Shown here: one piece after another, positions 26,271 through 34,241 of the stretch
Layout: each line of letters begins with the position of its first letter
Numbering within the stretch: the stretch's first letter is position 1
Source: Clostridium sp.
GTDB taxonomy: Bacteria; Bacillota; Clostridia; Clostridiales; Clostridiaceae
DNA length: 45,379 nt
Assembly (NCBI RefSeq): GCF_029267215.1
Contig: NZ_JARIDH010000056.1
Span: 1-45,379, forward strand
Direction: 5' to 3'
Made by a program: the position numbers and the translations under genes
The notes under the pieces: generated by a model
The model's database searches: none
What the model saw: only the letters and a program-made list of their open reading frames with translations
Told to the model about the DNA's origin: nothing

Positions 26271-28034
26271 CTAAAATAGTAATAAACCTATGTGGTAAAC
26301 TATAAATGCACCGATCCAAGCAACTACAAATTGGAATATTACTGATAAAATTGTGAATTTACCACCATATTCTTTCTTTAATACACCAATAACACTTATA
26401 CATGGAGTGTAAAGTAATACAAATACCATGAATGAGTAAGCTGATATTGAATTAAAGAAGTGTGGTAACATGTTTGTTAAATCACCTTTATAAATAACTT
26501 CCATTGTTGAAATAATAGTTTCTTTAGCCATTAATCCAGTTAATAATGAAACTGAAGCTTGCCAATCACCAAATCCTAATGGTGAGAATATAGGGGCTAT
26601 GAATGAACCTATATTATATAAGAAACTGTGTGTTACATCATCAACTAATCCAGATATATTAAAGCTTTGTAAAAACCATATAACAACACTCATTGCAAAG
26701 ATTATTGTTCCAGCTTTCTTTAAGAAGCTTTTAGATTTCTCCCAAAGTTGTCCTAAAACAGCCTTTGGCTCTGGAATTTTATATTCAGGAAGTTCTATTA
26801 TGAAAGGCTCTTCATCTTTTTTAAATATTGTATTTTTAAATATTAAACCTAATATGAAAGCAGTCAAAATTCCTAGTAAATATAATGATGCAACGACTAA
26901 TGATGCATTTTTAGGGAAGAATAAGGCTGCAAATATTACATAAACAGGTAATCTAGCATTACATGACATAAATGGAGCTAGAAGAGCTGTTAATTTTCTA
27001 TCTTTTTCAGTTTCTAAAGTTCTTGCTGACATTATTGCAGGAACTGTACATCCAAAACCAGTTATCATAGGTAAGAATGCTTTTCCTGAAAGCCCTATTT
27101 TTCTCATGAATTTATCCATTAAGAAAGCGATTCTTGCCATATATCCACTATCTTCTAGTATTGATATACATAAGAATAAAGATAATATAATTGGTAATAA
27201 AACTATTATTCCACCAACACCTGAAACTATACCATCAACTAGTAATGATTTAAACCATGGTGCAGTACTAGATAATATAGTATCTAAATAAGGCATTAAT
27301 TTATCGCTAAGTAAACCATCTAATGCATCAGAAATAGGTTGTCCAACCCATGAAAATGTAAATTGGAATACTAAAAACATTAAGGCTATAAATAATGGAT
27401 AAGCAAGCCATGGATTTAAGAAGATTTTATCTAATTTATCTGTTAAGTTTGTTGAAGAGATATTACTTCTATCAAAACAATCTTTAAGTTTTTCTTCTAT
27501 AAATTTATAAGTACTTGATTCATTTTCAAATGAATAAGTTTTATCATCTAAATATTTTGAAAAGTCTCCCTTTTCTATGAATTTCTTAACATCATCTAAA
27601 CCTTCCTTTTTAGATGCAGTTATAGGAATTACTTTAAGATTAAAAGCTTTTTCTAATTTCTTAGAATCGATTTTTATACCTTTCTTTTTAGCTATATCAT
27701 TCATGTTAAGAAGTAGAACGATAGGTTTTTTAAATTCCTTAAGTTGCATAGTTAAGTAAAGGTTTCTATCTAAGTTAGAAGCGTCAACTATGTTTAAAAT
27801 AAGGTCAACATCTCCAGATTCTAAGAATTTCTTAGATACCTTTTCCTCATTTGAAAATGTATCCAAGGCATAGATACCAGGTAAATCTACTATTTTTGCT
27901 GAGTTGAAAAATCCTTCCTTTTTATCAACTGTAACACCTGGCCAGTTTCCTACATGTTGATTAGAACCTGTTAAAGCATTGAACAGGGTAGTCTTACCAA
28001 CATTAGGATTGCCGAGTAAAGCTATTTTTGTCAT
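26271..28034 (-). CDS. feoB: ferrous iron transporter FeoB
   Basis: Membrane Fe(II) transporter with an N-terminal GTPase. G1 is GNPNVGKTTLFNAL, the switch region reads NWPGVTVDKKEG, G3 DLPGIYALD and G4 NMND. A short GDI-like helical spacer follows, then the transmembrane part from about residue 205 with gate motifs (ITGFGCTVPAIMSART and a second half with SLLTGLMAKETIISTM). At 587 residues it is a compact FeoB; E. coli FeoB is longer. The ATG (complement 28032-28034) follows TTAGGAGGAAAAC. It lies between feoA and the Cys-rich gene and is probably Fur-controlled through the feoA promoter. Confidence 0.95.
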   Translation of the reverse strand: MTKIALLGNPNVGKTTLFNALTGSNQHVGNWPGVTVDKKEGFFNSAKIVDLPGIYALDTFSNEEKVSKKFLESGDVDLILNIVDASNLDRNLYLTMQLKEFKKPIVLLLNMNDIAKKKGIKIDSKKLEKAFNLKVIPITASKKEGLDDVKKFIEKGDFSKYLDDKTYSFENESSTYKFIEEKLKDCFDRSNISSTNLTDKLDKIFLNPWLAYPLFIALMFLVFQFTFSWVGQPISDALDGLLSDKLMPYLDTILSSTAPWFKSLLVDGIVSGVGGIIVLLPIILSLFLCISILEDSGYMARIAFLMDKFMRKIGLSGKAFLPMITGFGCTVPAIMSARTLETEKDRKLTALLAPFMSCNARLPVYVIFAALFFPKNASLVVASLYLLGILTAFILGLIFKNTIFKKDEEPFIIELPEYKIPEPKAVLGQLWEKSKSFLKKAGTIIFAMSVVIWFLQSFNISGLVDDVTHSFLYNIGSFIAPIFSPLGFGDWQASVSLLTGLMAKETIISTMEVIYKGDLTNMLPHFFNSISAYSFMVFVLLYTPCISVIGVLKKEYGGKFTILSVIFQFVVAWIGAFIVYHIGLLLF

Positions 28035-28085
28035 TAGTTTTCCTCCTAATTAAATTATTCTGTTTTCAAATTCAATATTAATCTA

Positions 28086-28304
28086 TTATTTTAAGATTAT
28101 ATTTTTAGCATCTTTTTTTCTTATTGCTAAATCGAATCCTCTTAAATTTATTATTAATGGATCACCTAGTGGTGCAACTCTCTTTAATTTTATCTCAGTT
28201 CCTTCTATACATCCTAATGCAAGAAGTCTTTTTGCAAGACCATTGTGTCCACATATTTTATCTATAACACCAGATTCACCGATTTTTAAGTCATATATAC
28301 TCAT
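28086..28304 (-). CDS. feoA: ferrous iron transport protein FeoA
   Basis: A 72-residue SH3-like protein of the FeoA family (SIYDLKIGESGVIDKICG, LAKRLLALGCIEGTEIKLK, PLGDPLIINLRGFDLAIRK). FeoA is a small cytoplasmic partner needed for full FeoB activity. The ATG (complement 28302-28304) is preceded by GAGGTGCTTAAG; a 13-codon longer reading would begin inside the Fur box. It is the first gene of feoA-feoB-Cys-rich protein, with 51 bases between its stop and the feoB start. Confidence 0.94.
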   Translation of the reverse strand: MSIYDLKIGESGVIDKICGHNGLAKRLLALGCIEGTEIKLKRVAPLGDPLIINLRGFDLAIRKKDAKNIILK

Positions 28305-28316
28305 CTTAAGCACCTC

Positions 28317-28335
28317 ACTAATGAAAATCATTATC
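28317..28335 (-). promoter_or_regulatory. Fur box of the feo operon
   Basis: Read on the minus strand, GATAATGATTTTCATTAGT matches 15 of 19 bases of the Fur consensus GATAATGATAATCATTATC. It lies 12 bases downstream of the -10, so bound Fur-Fe(II) would block transcription. Confidence 0.75.
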
Positions 28336-28347
28336 AAATTCATTTAA

Positions 28348-28376
28348 ATTATACCAACTTGTCTTTAAGTTGTCAA
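28348..28376 (-). promoter_or_regulatory. feo operon promoter
   Basis: On the minus strand, consensus TTGACA (complement 28371-28376), 17-base spacer and consensus TATAAT (complement 28348-28353). Confidence 0.85.
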
Positions 28377-28433
28377 TTACTAAATTAATGTAATTTTATA
28401 GTTGTCTTTGTATATATTAAATTTTAATAACCC

Positions 28434-28462
28434 TTAACTAAAAAGGAATATAATGATATAAT
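28434..28462 (+). promoter_or_regulatory. promoter of the YprB-like gene
   Basis: TTAACT (28434-28439), 17-base spacer, TATAAT (28457-28462). Confidence 0.6.
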
Positions 28463-28502
28463 ATCTTTGTTAAAAGTTTATATAAAGGAAAAGAGTGATA
28501 AA

Positions 28503-29186
28503 GTGATCATAAAAGAGCATGAAATAGATATTGATGAATTAGATCTTAGTAATGCCCTATCTTTTAATGAAAATTATGATATATATAAACAGGCTGTATA
28601 TTTTGATTTAGAACACTATGTATATAAAAAACCTAAGTGCATAGGTGTTTTTGGAGCTGGATACTATGATGAAGAGAAATCTAAATTCATAGCAACCCAA
28701 TATATGATAGAACATAAGGGTGAAGTAAGAGATATTCTTTATTTAGCAAAGAAATACTTTATAATGGTAGCAGCAGAAAAAAAGAAAAAATACATTGTAA
28801 CATTTTCTGGTAATAATGATTTTACTGTTATAAACTATTTGTTTGATAAATATGGAATAAACTTTGATTTTAATAACTACTTTAGATCTGTTGATATACA
28901 GAAAATTTATGAGCATACTTTTAAACAAGGGATAGGTCTTAAGGCTTTAGAGAAGAAGTTTGGAATAGAAAGGGAAGGGGATGTGCTTTCTGGTTCTAAC
29001 TTAGCAAAAACTTTCCATAAAGTTTTAAAGGATAAGGAATATTTTCAAAGAATGCCTAAGGAAAAAGTTGAGAAAATATTAGTTTATAATGAACAAGATG
29101 TTGTAAATTTATTTTATATATTAATTAGTTGGAAAAAAATATTAATAAATTTAGAAGATGAGGAAAAAGAAATATCTGAAGAATAG
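28503..29186 (+). CDS. YprB-like ribonuclease H-fold exonuclease
   Basis: A 227-residue protein of the YprB/RNase_H_2 (DEDD nuclease-like) family. The first acidic pair is in YFDLEHYVYKKPKCIGVFGAG, a middle acidic/Asn stretch in TFSGNNDFTVINYLF, and the closing YNEQDVVNLFYIL supplies the last Asp. Typical for the family is a role as a predicted nuclease of unknown substrate. I start at GTG 28503, with GAGTGAT just upstream; a TTG at 28467 would begin only 5 bases after the -10. It is convergent with the ComEC-type gene and shares a 16-bp terminator with it. Confidence 0.78.
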   Translation: MIIKEHEIDIDELDLSNALSFNENYDIYKQAVYFDLEHYVYKKPKCIGVFGAGYYDEEKSKFIATQYMIEHKGEVRDILYLAKKYFIMVAAEKKKKYIVTFSGNNDFTVINYLFDKYGINFDFNNYFRSVDIQKIYEHTFKQGIGLKALEKKFGIEREGDVLSGSNLAKTFHKVLKDKEYFQRMPKEKVEKILVYNEQDVVNLFYILISWKKILINLEDEEKEISEE

Positions 29187-29226
29187 TAAGGTATTTTTAA
29201 TAGTTTATTATAGTCTAACAGGCTAT

Positions 29227-29270
29227 AAAGCTAAAGGCACCAGTAATTATTGGTGCCTTTAGCTTTTTTT
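29227..29270. terminator. bidirectional terminator
   Basis: 16-bp perfect stem AAAGCTAAAGGCACCA (29227-29242) / TGGTGCCTTTAGCTTT (29251-29266), 8-base loop, further Ts on the plus strand. It is shared by the YprB-like and ComEC-type genes. Confidence 0.92.
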
Positions 29271-30120
29271 ATTTTACTAATGAAAGTTCTTTTCCATTTG
29301 ATGATATTTTTATAGTTCCATCTTCATCAGTTCTAAATATTTTTATATTTCTTTCCTTAAGTTTATTTAGTGTAGATTGGTTTGGATGACCATATGAATT
29401 ATCTAAACCAGCTGATATTATAGCTATTTTAGGAGAAATCTTATTTAAAAAATCTTTTGTAGATGAAGTATGACTTCCATGATGTCCAACCTTTAATACA
29501 TCAGATTTTATATTATAGTTGTTTTTTAGAACTTCTTTTTCAGCCTCTTCTTCTGCATCACCAGTAAATAAAAAGGAGGTTTCACCATAGGATATTCTCA
29601 TAATAGGTGAATAGTTATTTAAATTTTCATATAGTTCATTAGAGGGGGAGAATATTTCTATATTAGTGTTTTTTCCTAAATCTATATTGTTAGATTTGTT
29701 TGCGGATAGTATATTGATATTAAGTTTTTTTTCTTTTAAAACATTTACTAAGTTTTTAAAAGATTCATTGGTATGAATAACTTTAGGAGAATAAAGTGAA
29801 TCAATAGGGAAAGTTTTTATTATTTTAGCTATACCTCCTATATGGTCATCATGAGGATGAGTGATTATTATAGAGTTTATCTTTTTTATATTTTGAGATT
29901 TTAGGTATTTTATTAGAAAATCAGAAGATTCAGGAGTGCCAGCATCTATTAATAGGTTCTTTTCTTCACTCTCAATTAAAATAGAATCACCTTGACCCAC
30001 ATCTATATAATGTACAATGAAATCTTTTCTTTGTGAGAAGGAAGGCATTTTATATATAATTAAAGAAGAAGTTAGTAGTATTATTAGCAAATAAATTAAT
30101 TTACGATAATTAAATTTCAA
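29269..30120 (-). CDS. ComEC/Rec2-type metallo-beta-lactamase-fold hydrolase, membrane anchored
   Basis: A 283-residue protein: N-terminal hydrophobic anchor or signal (about 7-24), then a metallo-beta-lactamase domain of the ComEC C-terminal type. Landmarks: YIDVGQGDSILIE, LLIDAG, the metal motif HPHDDH (residues 88-93), FLFTGD (Asp188), VLKVGHHGSHTSS (206-220) and NSYGHP near the end. No ComEC channel domain is present, so it is a stand-alone extracytoplasmic relative, perhaps a nuclease or phosphodiesterase; DNA uptake cannot be inferred. The start is TTG (complement 30118-30120) behind AAAGGAG. A metal-less likely relative is encoded at 34242-35066. Confidence 0.85.
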   Translation of the reverse strand: MKFNYRKLIYLLIILLTSSLIIYKMPSFSQRKDFIVHYIDVGQGDSILIESEEKNLLIDAGTPESSDFLIKYLKSQNIKKINSIIITHPHDDHIGGIAKIIKTFPIDSLYSPKVIHTNESFKNLVNVLKEKKLNINILSANKSNNIDLGKNTNIEIFSPSNELYENLNNYSPIMRISYGETSFLFTGDAEEEAEKEVLKNNYNIKSDVLKVGHHGSHTSSTKDFLNKISPKIAIISAGLDNSYGHPNQSTLNKLKERNIKIFRTDEDGTIKISSNGKELSLVK

Positions 30121-30220
30121 TAAATAGGTGCTCCTTTAAAAATGATTTTATAAATAGTATTACCTTTTGAATGATTCATAAACATAAAAGTTATAATAAA
30201 TTAAAAAAATATGATGAAAA

Positions 30221-30256
30221 AAAATAATATCCCTTTAAAGGGATATTATTTTTTAA
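30221..30256. terminator. terminator of the DUF378 gene
   Basis: AATAATATCCC TTTAAA GGGATATTATT hairpin (30222-30250) with T runs on both strands. It directly follows the minus-strand DUF378 stop. Confidence 0.8.
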
Positions 30257-30456
30257 TCGTTTATTTTGTTAAAGTAGCCGTAAAATGATAAGCAATATAA
30301 ACCGCAAAGGCCAACTAGTACATATATACTTTTACTCCAAATAGATCCTATTCCAAATATTGCATCAACTAAATTAAAACTCATAATACCAACAAGACCC
30401 CAGTTGATTGCTCCTATTATTACAAGAGTAAGAGCTATTATACCTAATGTTTTCAT
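30253..30456 (-). CDS. DUF378 family small membrane protein
   Basis: A 67-residue protein with two hydrophobic helices and the DUF378 hallmarks GAINWGLVGIMSFNLVDAIF and YVLVGLCGLY. The family is widespread and of unknown function. I start at the ATG whose complement is 30454-30456, behind AAAAGGATGTGTTAATT; a longer in-frame reading to 30519 has no ribosome binding site. The gene stands between the Lrp gene and the ComEC-type gene, each with its own terminator, so it is probably monocistronic. Confidence 0.85.
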   Translation of the reverse strand: MKTLGIIALTLVIIGAINWGLVGIMSFNLVDAIFGIGSIWSKSIYVLVGLCGLYCLSFYGYFNKIND

Positions 30457-30529
30457 AATTAACACATCCTTTTCTAAGAATATGTTAATAGTATTAGTAA
30501 TATTTTTTTGTTTATGCATTTAAATAAAA

Positions 30530-30562
30530 AAAAAAGAAATAGCTAAAAGCTATTTCTTTTTT
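30530..30562 (-). terminator. terminator of the Lrp/AsnC gene
   Basis: 15-bp stem AAAAAAGAAATAGCT (30530-30544) / AGCTATTTCTTTTTT (30548-30562), 3-base loop. On the minus strand it is followed by four more Ts, and it overlaps the stop codon. Confidence 0.88.
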
Positions 30563-31031
30563 ATAAAGTTATGTTTTTATCTATTGGCTGTGATAAAGAA
30601 ATAAATGTGTCAGTTCCACTGATTCCATCTATATGGTTTATCTTATTCATTAAAATATCTTGAAGGTCTGATATGTTTTTACATATAACCTTAGCTAATA
30701 TAGCATAGTCTCCAGTTATTAAATGAAGTTCAACAACCTCTTTTATTTTTGATAATTCATCAAAAACATGAGTGTATGATGAAGTAGAGTTAACATGTAT
30801 TCCTACGAAGCATGTTACATCATAACCTAACTTAGGAAGATTTAAAAGTATTCTAGTTCCTTTTATTATTCCTAAATCTTCCATTTTTTTCATTCTAACA
30901 TGGATTGTACCACCTGAAACATGGCAAATTCTTGCTATTTCTAAGTAAGGTGTTCTACAATCTTTTATCAAGATATCTAAAATTTGTAAGTCTAATTCAT
31001 CTAAATGAGTTGATGTATTTATTAAAGACAT
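30561..31031 (-). CDS. Lrp/AsnC family transcriptional regulator
   Basis: A 156-residue regulator: N-terminal winged helix (LDELDLQILDILIKDCRTPY, then IARICHVSGGTIHVRMKKME) and a C-terminal RAM/ACT-like ligand-binding domain (VTCFVGIHV, VVELHLITGDYAILAKV). Such proteins form octamers and sense amino acids or related metabolites. The ligand is unknown here. The ATG (complement 31029-31031) follows AGAGGTGAT. It is divergent from a small membrane protein gene across a 237-base AT-rich spacer that contains a partial inverted repeat, possibly its own operator. Confidence 0.92.
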   Translation of the reverse strand: MSLINTSTHLDELDLQILDILIKDCRTPYLEIARICHVSGGTIHVRMKKMEDLGIIKGTRILLNLPKLGYDVTCFVGIHVNSTSSYTHVFDELSKIKEVVELHLITGDYAILAKVICKNISDLQDILMNKINHIDGISGTDTFISLSQPIDKNITL

Positions 31032-31268
31032 AATATCACCTCTTTAAAATTTGAATAAAATGATAATTATATTTTAGCAAATCTTTTATAAAAATACTAT
31101 ATATATGTTTGAAAATAATAAAATTATTTTTGTTAATTTAACACATTCATAAAAATGACTTTTAATATGTTAATTTTTAAAGAACAAATTAAAAAATTAA
31201 AAACTTGAATTTGTTTTTTTTTTAGACTAATATATTATATAAGGAGTATTATGCAAGGAGGAAAGAGG

Positions 31269-31601
31269 ATGCTAGGAGTACTTATTTCTATTTTACAATT
31301 AATATTAGTTGTAGTATTAGTTTTTGGTGGATTCTCACTATTAAGCAGATATGTATTCAACAGGGTTAGAGTAAATAAGTGGATAATATTAGCGGCAGCT
31401 ATAATAATATTTTTAATACCAATGTTTGTTCCGATGAATACATGGATTATGCTAATAGTTTCAGCAATATCCGTAATGTTATTATTCTGGTTTTTTGATG
31501 TTCAAAGAAATGGATATCCAAAAGTTAAAAAGGATAAAAAAATTGTTATAAAACCAAAGGCAAAACCAAATAGAGTTAAACATAATAATACAAAAAAATA
31601 A
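31269..31601 (+). CDS. small membrane protein, unknown function
   Basis: A 110-residue protein I do not recognise. Three hydrophobic helices are visible: about residues 1-22 (LGVLISILQLILVVVLVFGG), 38-54 (WIILAAAIIIFLIPMF) and 58-77 (WIMLIVSAISVMLLFWFF). A lysine-rich cytoplasmic-type tail follows (VKKDKKIVIKPKAKPN). The start ATG at 31269 has AAGGAGGAAAG upstream; a start at 31251 would contain that site. It is divergently paired with the Lrp/AsnC regulator and shares a terminator with the convergent PHP gene. Regulation by the neighbouring Lrp protein is a guess from position only. Confidence 0.72.
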   Translation: MLGVLISILQLILVVVLVFGGFSLLSRYVFNRVRVNKWIILAAAIIIFLIPMFVPMNTWIMLIVSAISVMLLFWFFDVQRNGYPKVKKDKKIVIKPKAKPNRVKHNNTKK

Positions 31602-31628
31602 ACTCCAATTAAAGGGAGTTTATTTTTT
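31596..31628. terminator. shared terminator
   Basis: 11-bp stem AAATAAACTCC (31596-31606) / GGAGTTTATTT (31615-31625) followed by TTTT, between the convergent membrane-protein and PHP genes. Confidence 0.85.
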
Positions 31629-32629
31629 TATTCATAATTAATAAATATTGGGGAAGACAGGGCTTCTTTTTCCCCATTTAAAAATATTTTAGTAACAATC
31701 CAAGTGATTTTTGGAGAGGACTTGCATTCAAAGATATATTTCACATCACTTAAATCAATATTATTAATTTCTTTTAAAATTTCTCCACCAGAAACTATAA
31801 ATTGAATTTTTGAAATTCTATTTTTAATATCTTCAGCCTGAACATATAATCTTAAAATATCATTAGGACGAATAATTAAAGTACCTCCCATAAAAACTGA
31901 ATTTATTGAGAAGAGGAGTTTCAAACTTCTAGATTCTGTTGAAAAAACATGATGTTCCTTAAAAGCTGAAAGTACGGAGTTTTTATTAAGTCTATGAGTA
32001 ATTACACAGGTTAAATTATCATTATCACCAAAATCTAGCTTGTGATTATCTTGAGAGTTTATAGCAGAAAGTTTAAAACCTTTATCAAGTAGAGAAAAAA
32101 ATTGAGAGTCATATCTTTTATATTTTCCTTTAGAATTTCCATTACCAACTTCTATTGAACATAAAAGTTTATCTAGAAGAGGAGAAAAAATTATGTTTTT
32201 ATCTATAGAGTTTTTTGGGTGATTTATACTTAAAATAGCATTGTGATCATTTATGAGCCAAAGTAAAAGATAATTTATATCAGACACTATACCTTTAAAA
32301 AATGTGTTTGGGCATAGTATATTTAGATGTCCTAAAGTGGTTGATTTAGCTTCAAAACCAGAAAGTGCTAAAAAGTCTGAATGTTTTTTATTAAATTTAT
32401 TTATACATTTATTTAAATATAGCCATTTAGAAATCTCTTTATTTTTATCCCTTATATTTTCGCTTAAATATTTATTATGATCTGTTAAAATTAAAAAATC
32501 TAAGCCTTTATTTCTAGCATATTCTAAAGCTTCCATAGGTGAACTTTTACCAGTTGAAAGAGAGGTGTGAGCATGAGGGATTCCATAATAAAATTTAAGC
32601 TTATCAAAGGAAAGATTTTTTTTATCCAT
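31628..32629 (-). CDS. PHP-domain phosphoesterase-like protein
   Basis: A 333-residue protein with an N-terminal PHP domain: metal ligands in GIPHAHTSLSTGKS, FLILTDHNKYL, SINHPKNS and NSQDNHKLDFG. The conserved pattern suggests a metal-dependent phosphoesterase, with a C-terminal beta-rich region (about 240-333) of unknown role, as in PHP proteins with an attached immunoglobulin-like part. The substrate cannot be told. The ATG (complement 32627-32629) follows AAGAGGTATTA. It is monocistronic and divergent from the gamma-carbonic-anhydrase gene. Confidence 0.8.
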   Translation of the reverse strand: MDKKNLSFDKLKFYYGIPHAHTSLSTGKSSPMEALEYARNKGLDFLILTDHNKYLSENIRDKNKEISKWLYLNKCINKFNKKHSDFLALSGFEAKSTTLGHLNILCPNTFFKGIVSDINYLLLWLINDHNAILSINHPKNSIDKNIIFSPLLDKLLCSIEVGNGNSKGKYKRYDSQFFSLLDKGFKLSAINSQDNHKLDFGDNDNLTCVITHRLNKNSVLSAFKEHHVFSTESRSLKLLFSINSVFMGGTLIIRPNDILRLYVQAEDIKNRISKIQFIVSGGEILKEINNIDLSDVKYIFECKSSPKITWIVTKIFLNGEKEALSSPIFINYE

Positions 32630-32740
32630 TAATACCTCTTAATATTTATTTTTATAGTATATAATATTAATGAATAACAAATTAAATGAATTAAATTTAA
32701 TTTTTAATTTTATAAATTAATATAAGAAAAAATACATAAG

Positions 32741-32769
32741 TGGACATAAGTTCATTGGTGTGATAAAAT
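32741..32769 (+). promoter_or_regulatory. possible promoter of the gamma-carbonic-anhydrase gene
   Basis: TGGACA (32741-32746), 17-base spacer, TAAAAT (32764-32769), about 27 bases before the ATG. Confidence 0.5.
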
Positions 32770-32795
32770 TACAAGAATGACTAAGAGGTGATCAT

Positions 32796-33296
32796 ATGTT
32801 AGTTCAAGTTAAAGGGAAAAAACCTAAAGTAGATGAAAAAACTTTTATAGCCGAAAATAGCAGTATAATAGGAGAGGTTTCTATTGGAAAAGACTGTGGA
32901 ATATGGTTTGGTGCTGTTTTAAGAGGCGATGAAAGTAAAATAACAATAGGAAATGAAACTAATATACAGGATAATGCAGTTTTACATGGAGATAGTGAAT
33001 ATGCTGTGAAAATTGGAAATGGTGTTACTATAGGTCATGGTGCTATAATTCATGGATGTGAAATAGAGGAAAATTGTTTAGTTGGTATGGGTGCAATCAT
33101 ACTAAATGGAGCAAAAATAGGAAAAAATACCATGATTGCTGCAGGCAGTTTAGTTAGTCAAAATAAAGAAATACCAGAGGGTGTTTTAGTTTTAGGAGTT
33201 CCGGGGAAAGTTGTTAGGAAACTTACAGAGGAAGAAATAGAAAATTTAAAAGAGTCAAGAAGAAATTACGTAGAGCTTAAAAATCTTTACATATAG
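32796..33296 (+). CDS. gamma-carbonic-anhydrase-like hexapeptide-repeat protein
   Basis: A 166-residue left-handed beta-helix protein with hexapeptide repeats from about residue 15 to 125 (IGEVSIGKDCGIWFGAVLRG and onward). The three zinc-ligand histidines of the gamma-carbonic-anhydrase/YrdA group are visible in NAVLHGD, TIGHGAIIHG. Many members lack measurable anhydrase activity, so only the fold and metal site are secure. The ATG follows AAGAGGTGATCAT. It ends 15 bases before cvfB, whose AGGAGG lies in the gap, so the two form an operon. Confidence 0.9.
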   Translation: MLVQVKGKKPKVDEKTFIAENSSIIGEVSIGKDCGIWFGAVLRGDESKITIGNETNIQDNAVLHGDSEYAVKIGNGVTIGHGAIIHGCEIEENCLVGMGAIILNGAKIGKNTMIAAGSLVSQNKEIPEGVLVLGVPGKVVRKLTEEEIENLKESRRNYVELKNLYI

Positions 33297-33311
33297 ATAT
33301 AGGAGGAGTTT

Positions 33312-34157
33312 ATGATAATAAACGTAGGAAAATTTAATAAAATGAAAGTAGTTAGAGAAGCGGATTTTGGATACTACTTAGATAGAGGAACAAGAAATAC
33401 TTCAGATGACATTCTAATTCCAAGAGCAAATTTAGATGGGAAAGAAGTTAAAGTTGGAGAGGAAGTTGATGCTTTCATATATAGAGATTCAAGAGATAGA
33501 TTAATAGCAACTTTAAAAGAACCGTTAGCTATTGTTGGAGACGTAGCTTTGTTAGAAGTAAAATCAAATACAAAAATAGGTGCTTTTGTTGATTTTGGAT
33601 TAGAAAGAGATATATTAGTTCCAATTAAAGAACAAAAATACAAAATGGTTGAAGGAAAGAAATATTTAGTTTATATATATGTTGATAAAACTGGTAGATT
33701 AGCAGCTACAACTGATGTAGATAAGTATTTAGATGAATTAGAAGAGCCTAAAAAGGGAGCAGAAGTTTCAGGAGTTGTTTATGGATATCAAACAAATGAT
33801 TCATTAAGAATTGCAATAGACAACCAATTTAGAGCTGTGGTATTAAAGAATGAATACTTTACTAATATTAAGCCTGGAGATACTATAAAAGGTAAGATAA
33901 TAAAGGTTTATGAAGATGGAATAGTTGGATTATCTTTAAGAAATCATAAGCTTAAGGAAAGAAATGAATTAGGAGATACAATATTAGAGTATTTAAAAGA
34001 AAATGGTGGAGTTATGAGTTTAAATGATAAGAGTACACCAGATGAAATAAGAAATGTATTTAAAACTTCTAAAAACTACTTCAAAATGGCTTTAGGTGGT
34101 TTAATGAAAAAAGGTTTAATAGAACAAGATGAATTTGGAACAAGATTGAAAAAATAA
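33312..34157 (+). CDS. cvfB: CvfB/YitL family S1-like RNA-binding protein
   Basis: A 281-residue protein with S1-type OB domains in series (about 1-60, 65-130, 140-210; for example GAFVDFGLERDILVPIKEQ) and a C-terminal winged helix (about 220-280, KTSKNYFKMALGGLMKKGLI). This is the architecture of CvfB, a conserved regulator of virulence factor expression in Staphylococcus, and of Bacillus YitL. RNA binding is expected; the targets here are unknown. The ATG follows ATAGGAGGAGTTT, and the gene is co-transcribed with the upstream hexapeptide gene. A terminator follows at once. Confidence 0.87.
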   Translation: MIINVGKFNKMKVVREADFGYYLDRGTRNTSDDILIPRANLDGKEVKVGEEVDAFIYRDSRDRLIATLKEPLAIVGDVALLEVKSNTKIGAFVDFGLERDILVPIKEQKYKMVEGKKYLVYIYVDKTGRLAATTDVDKYLDELEEPKKGAEVSGVVYGYQTNDSLRIAIDNQFRAVVLKNEYFTNIKPGDTIKGKIIKVYEDGIVGLSLRNHKLKERNELGDTILEYLKENGGVMSLNDKSTPDEIRNVFKTSKNYFKMALGGLMKKGLIEQDEFGTRLKK

Positions 34158-34187
34158 AAAGCAGGCTTTAGGCCTGTTTTTTTTTAT
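34158..34187 (+). terminator. cvfB terminator
   Basis: Short stem AAAGCAGGC / GCCTGTTTT with one G-T pair around a small loop, then a run of Ts ending near 34185. Confidence 0.8.
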
Positions 34188-34241
34188 GTATAAATTTAAG
34201 TTTTATTGGGAAATTTATCTTTACGAAAGAAGGTGGATTTT

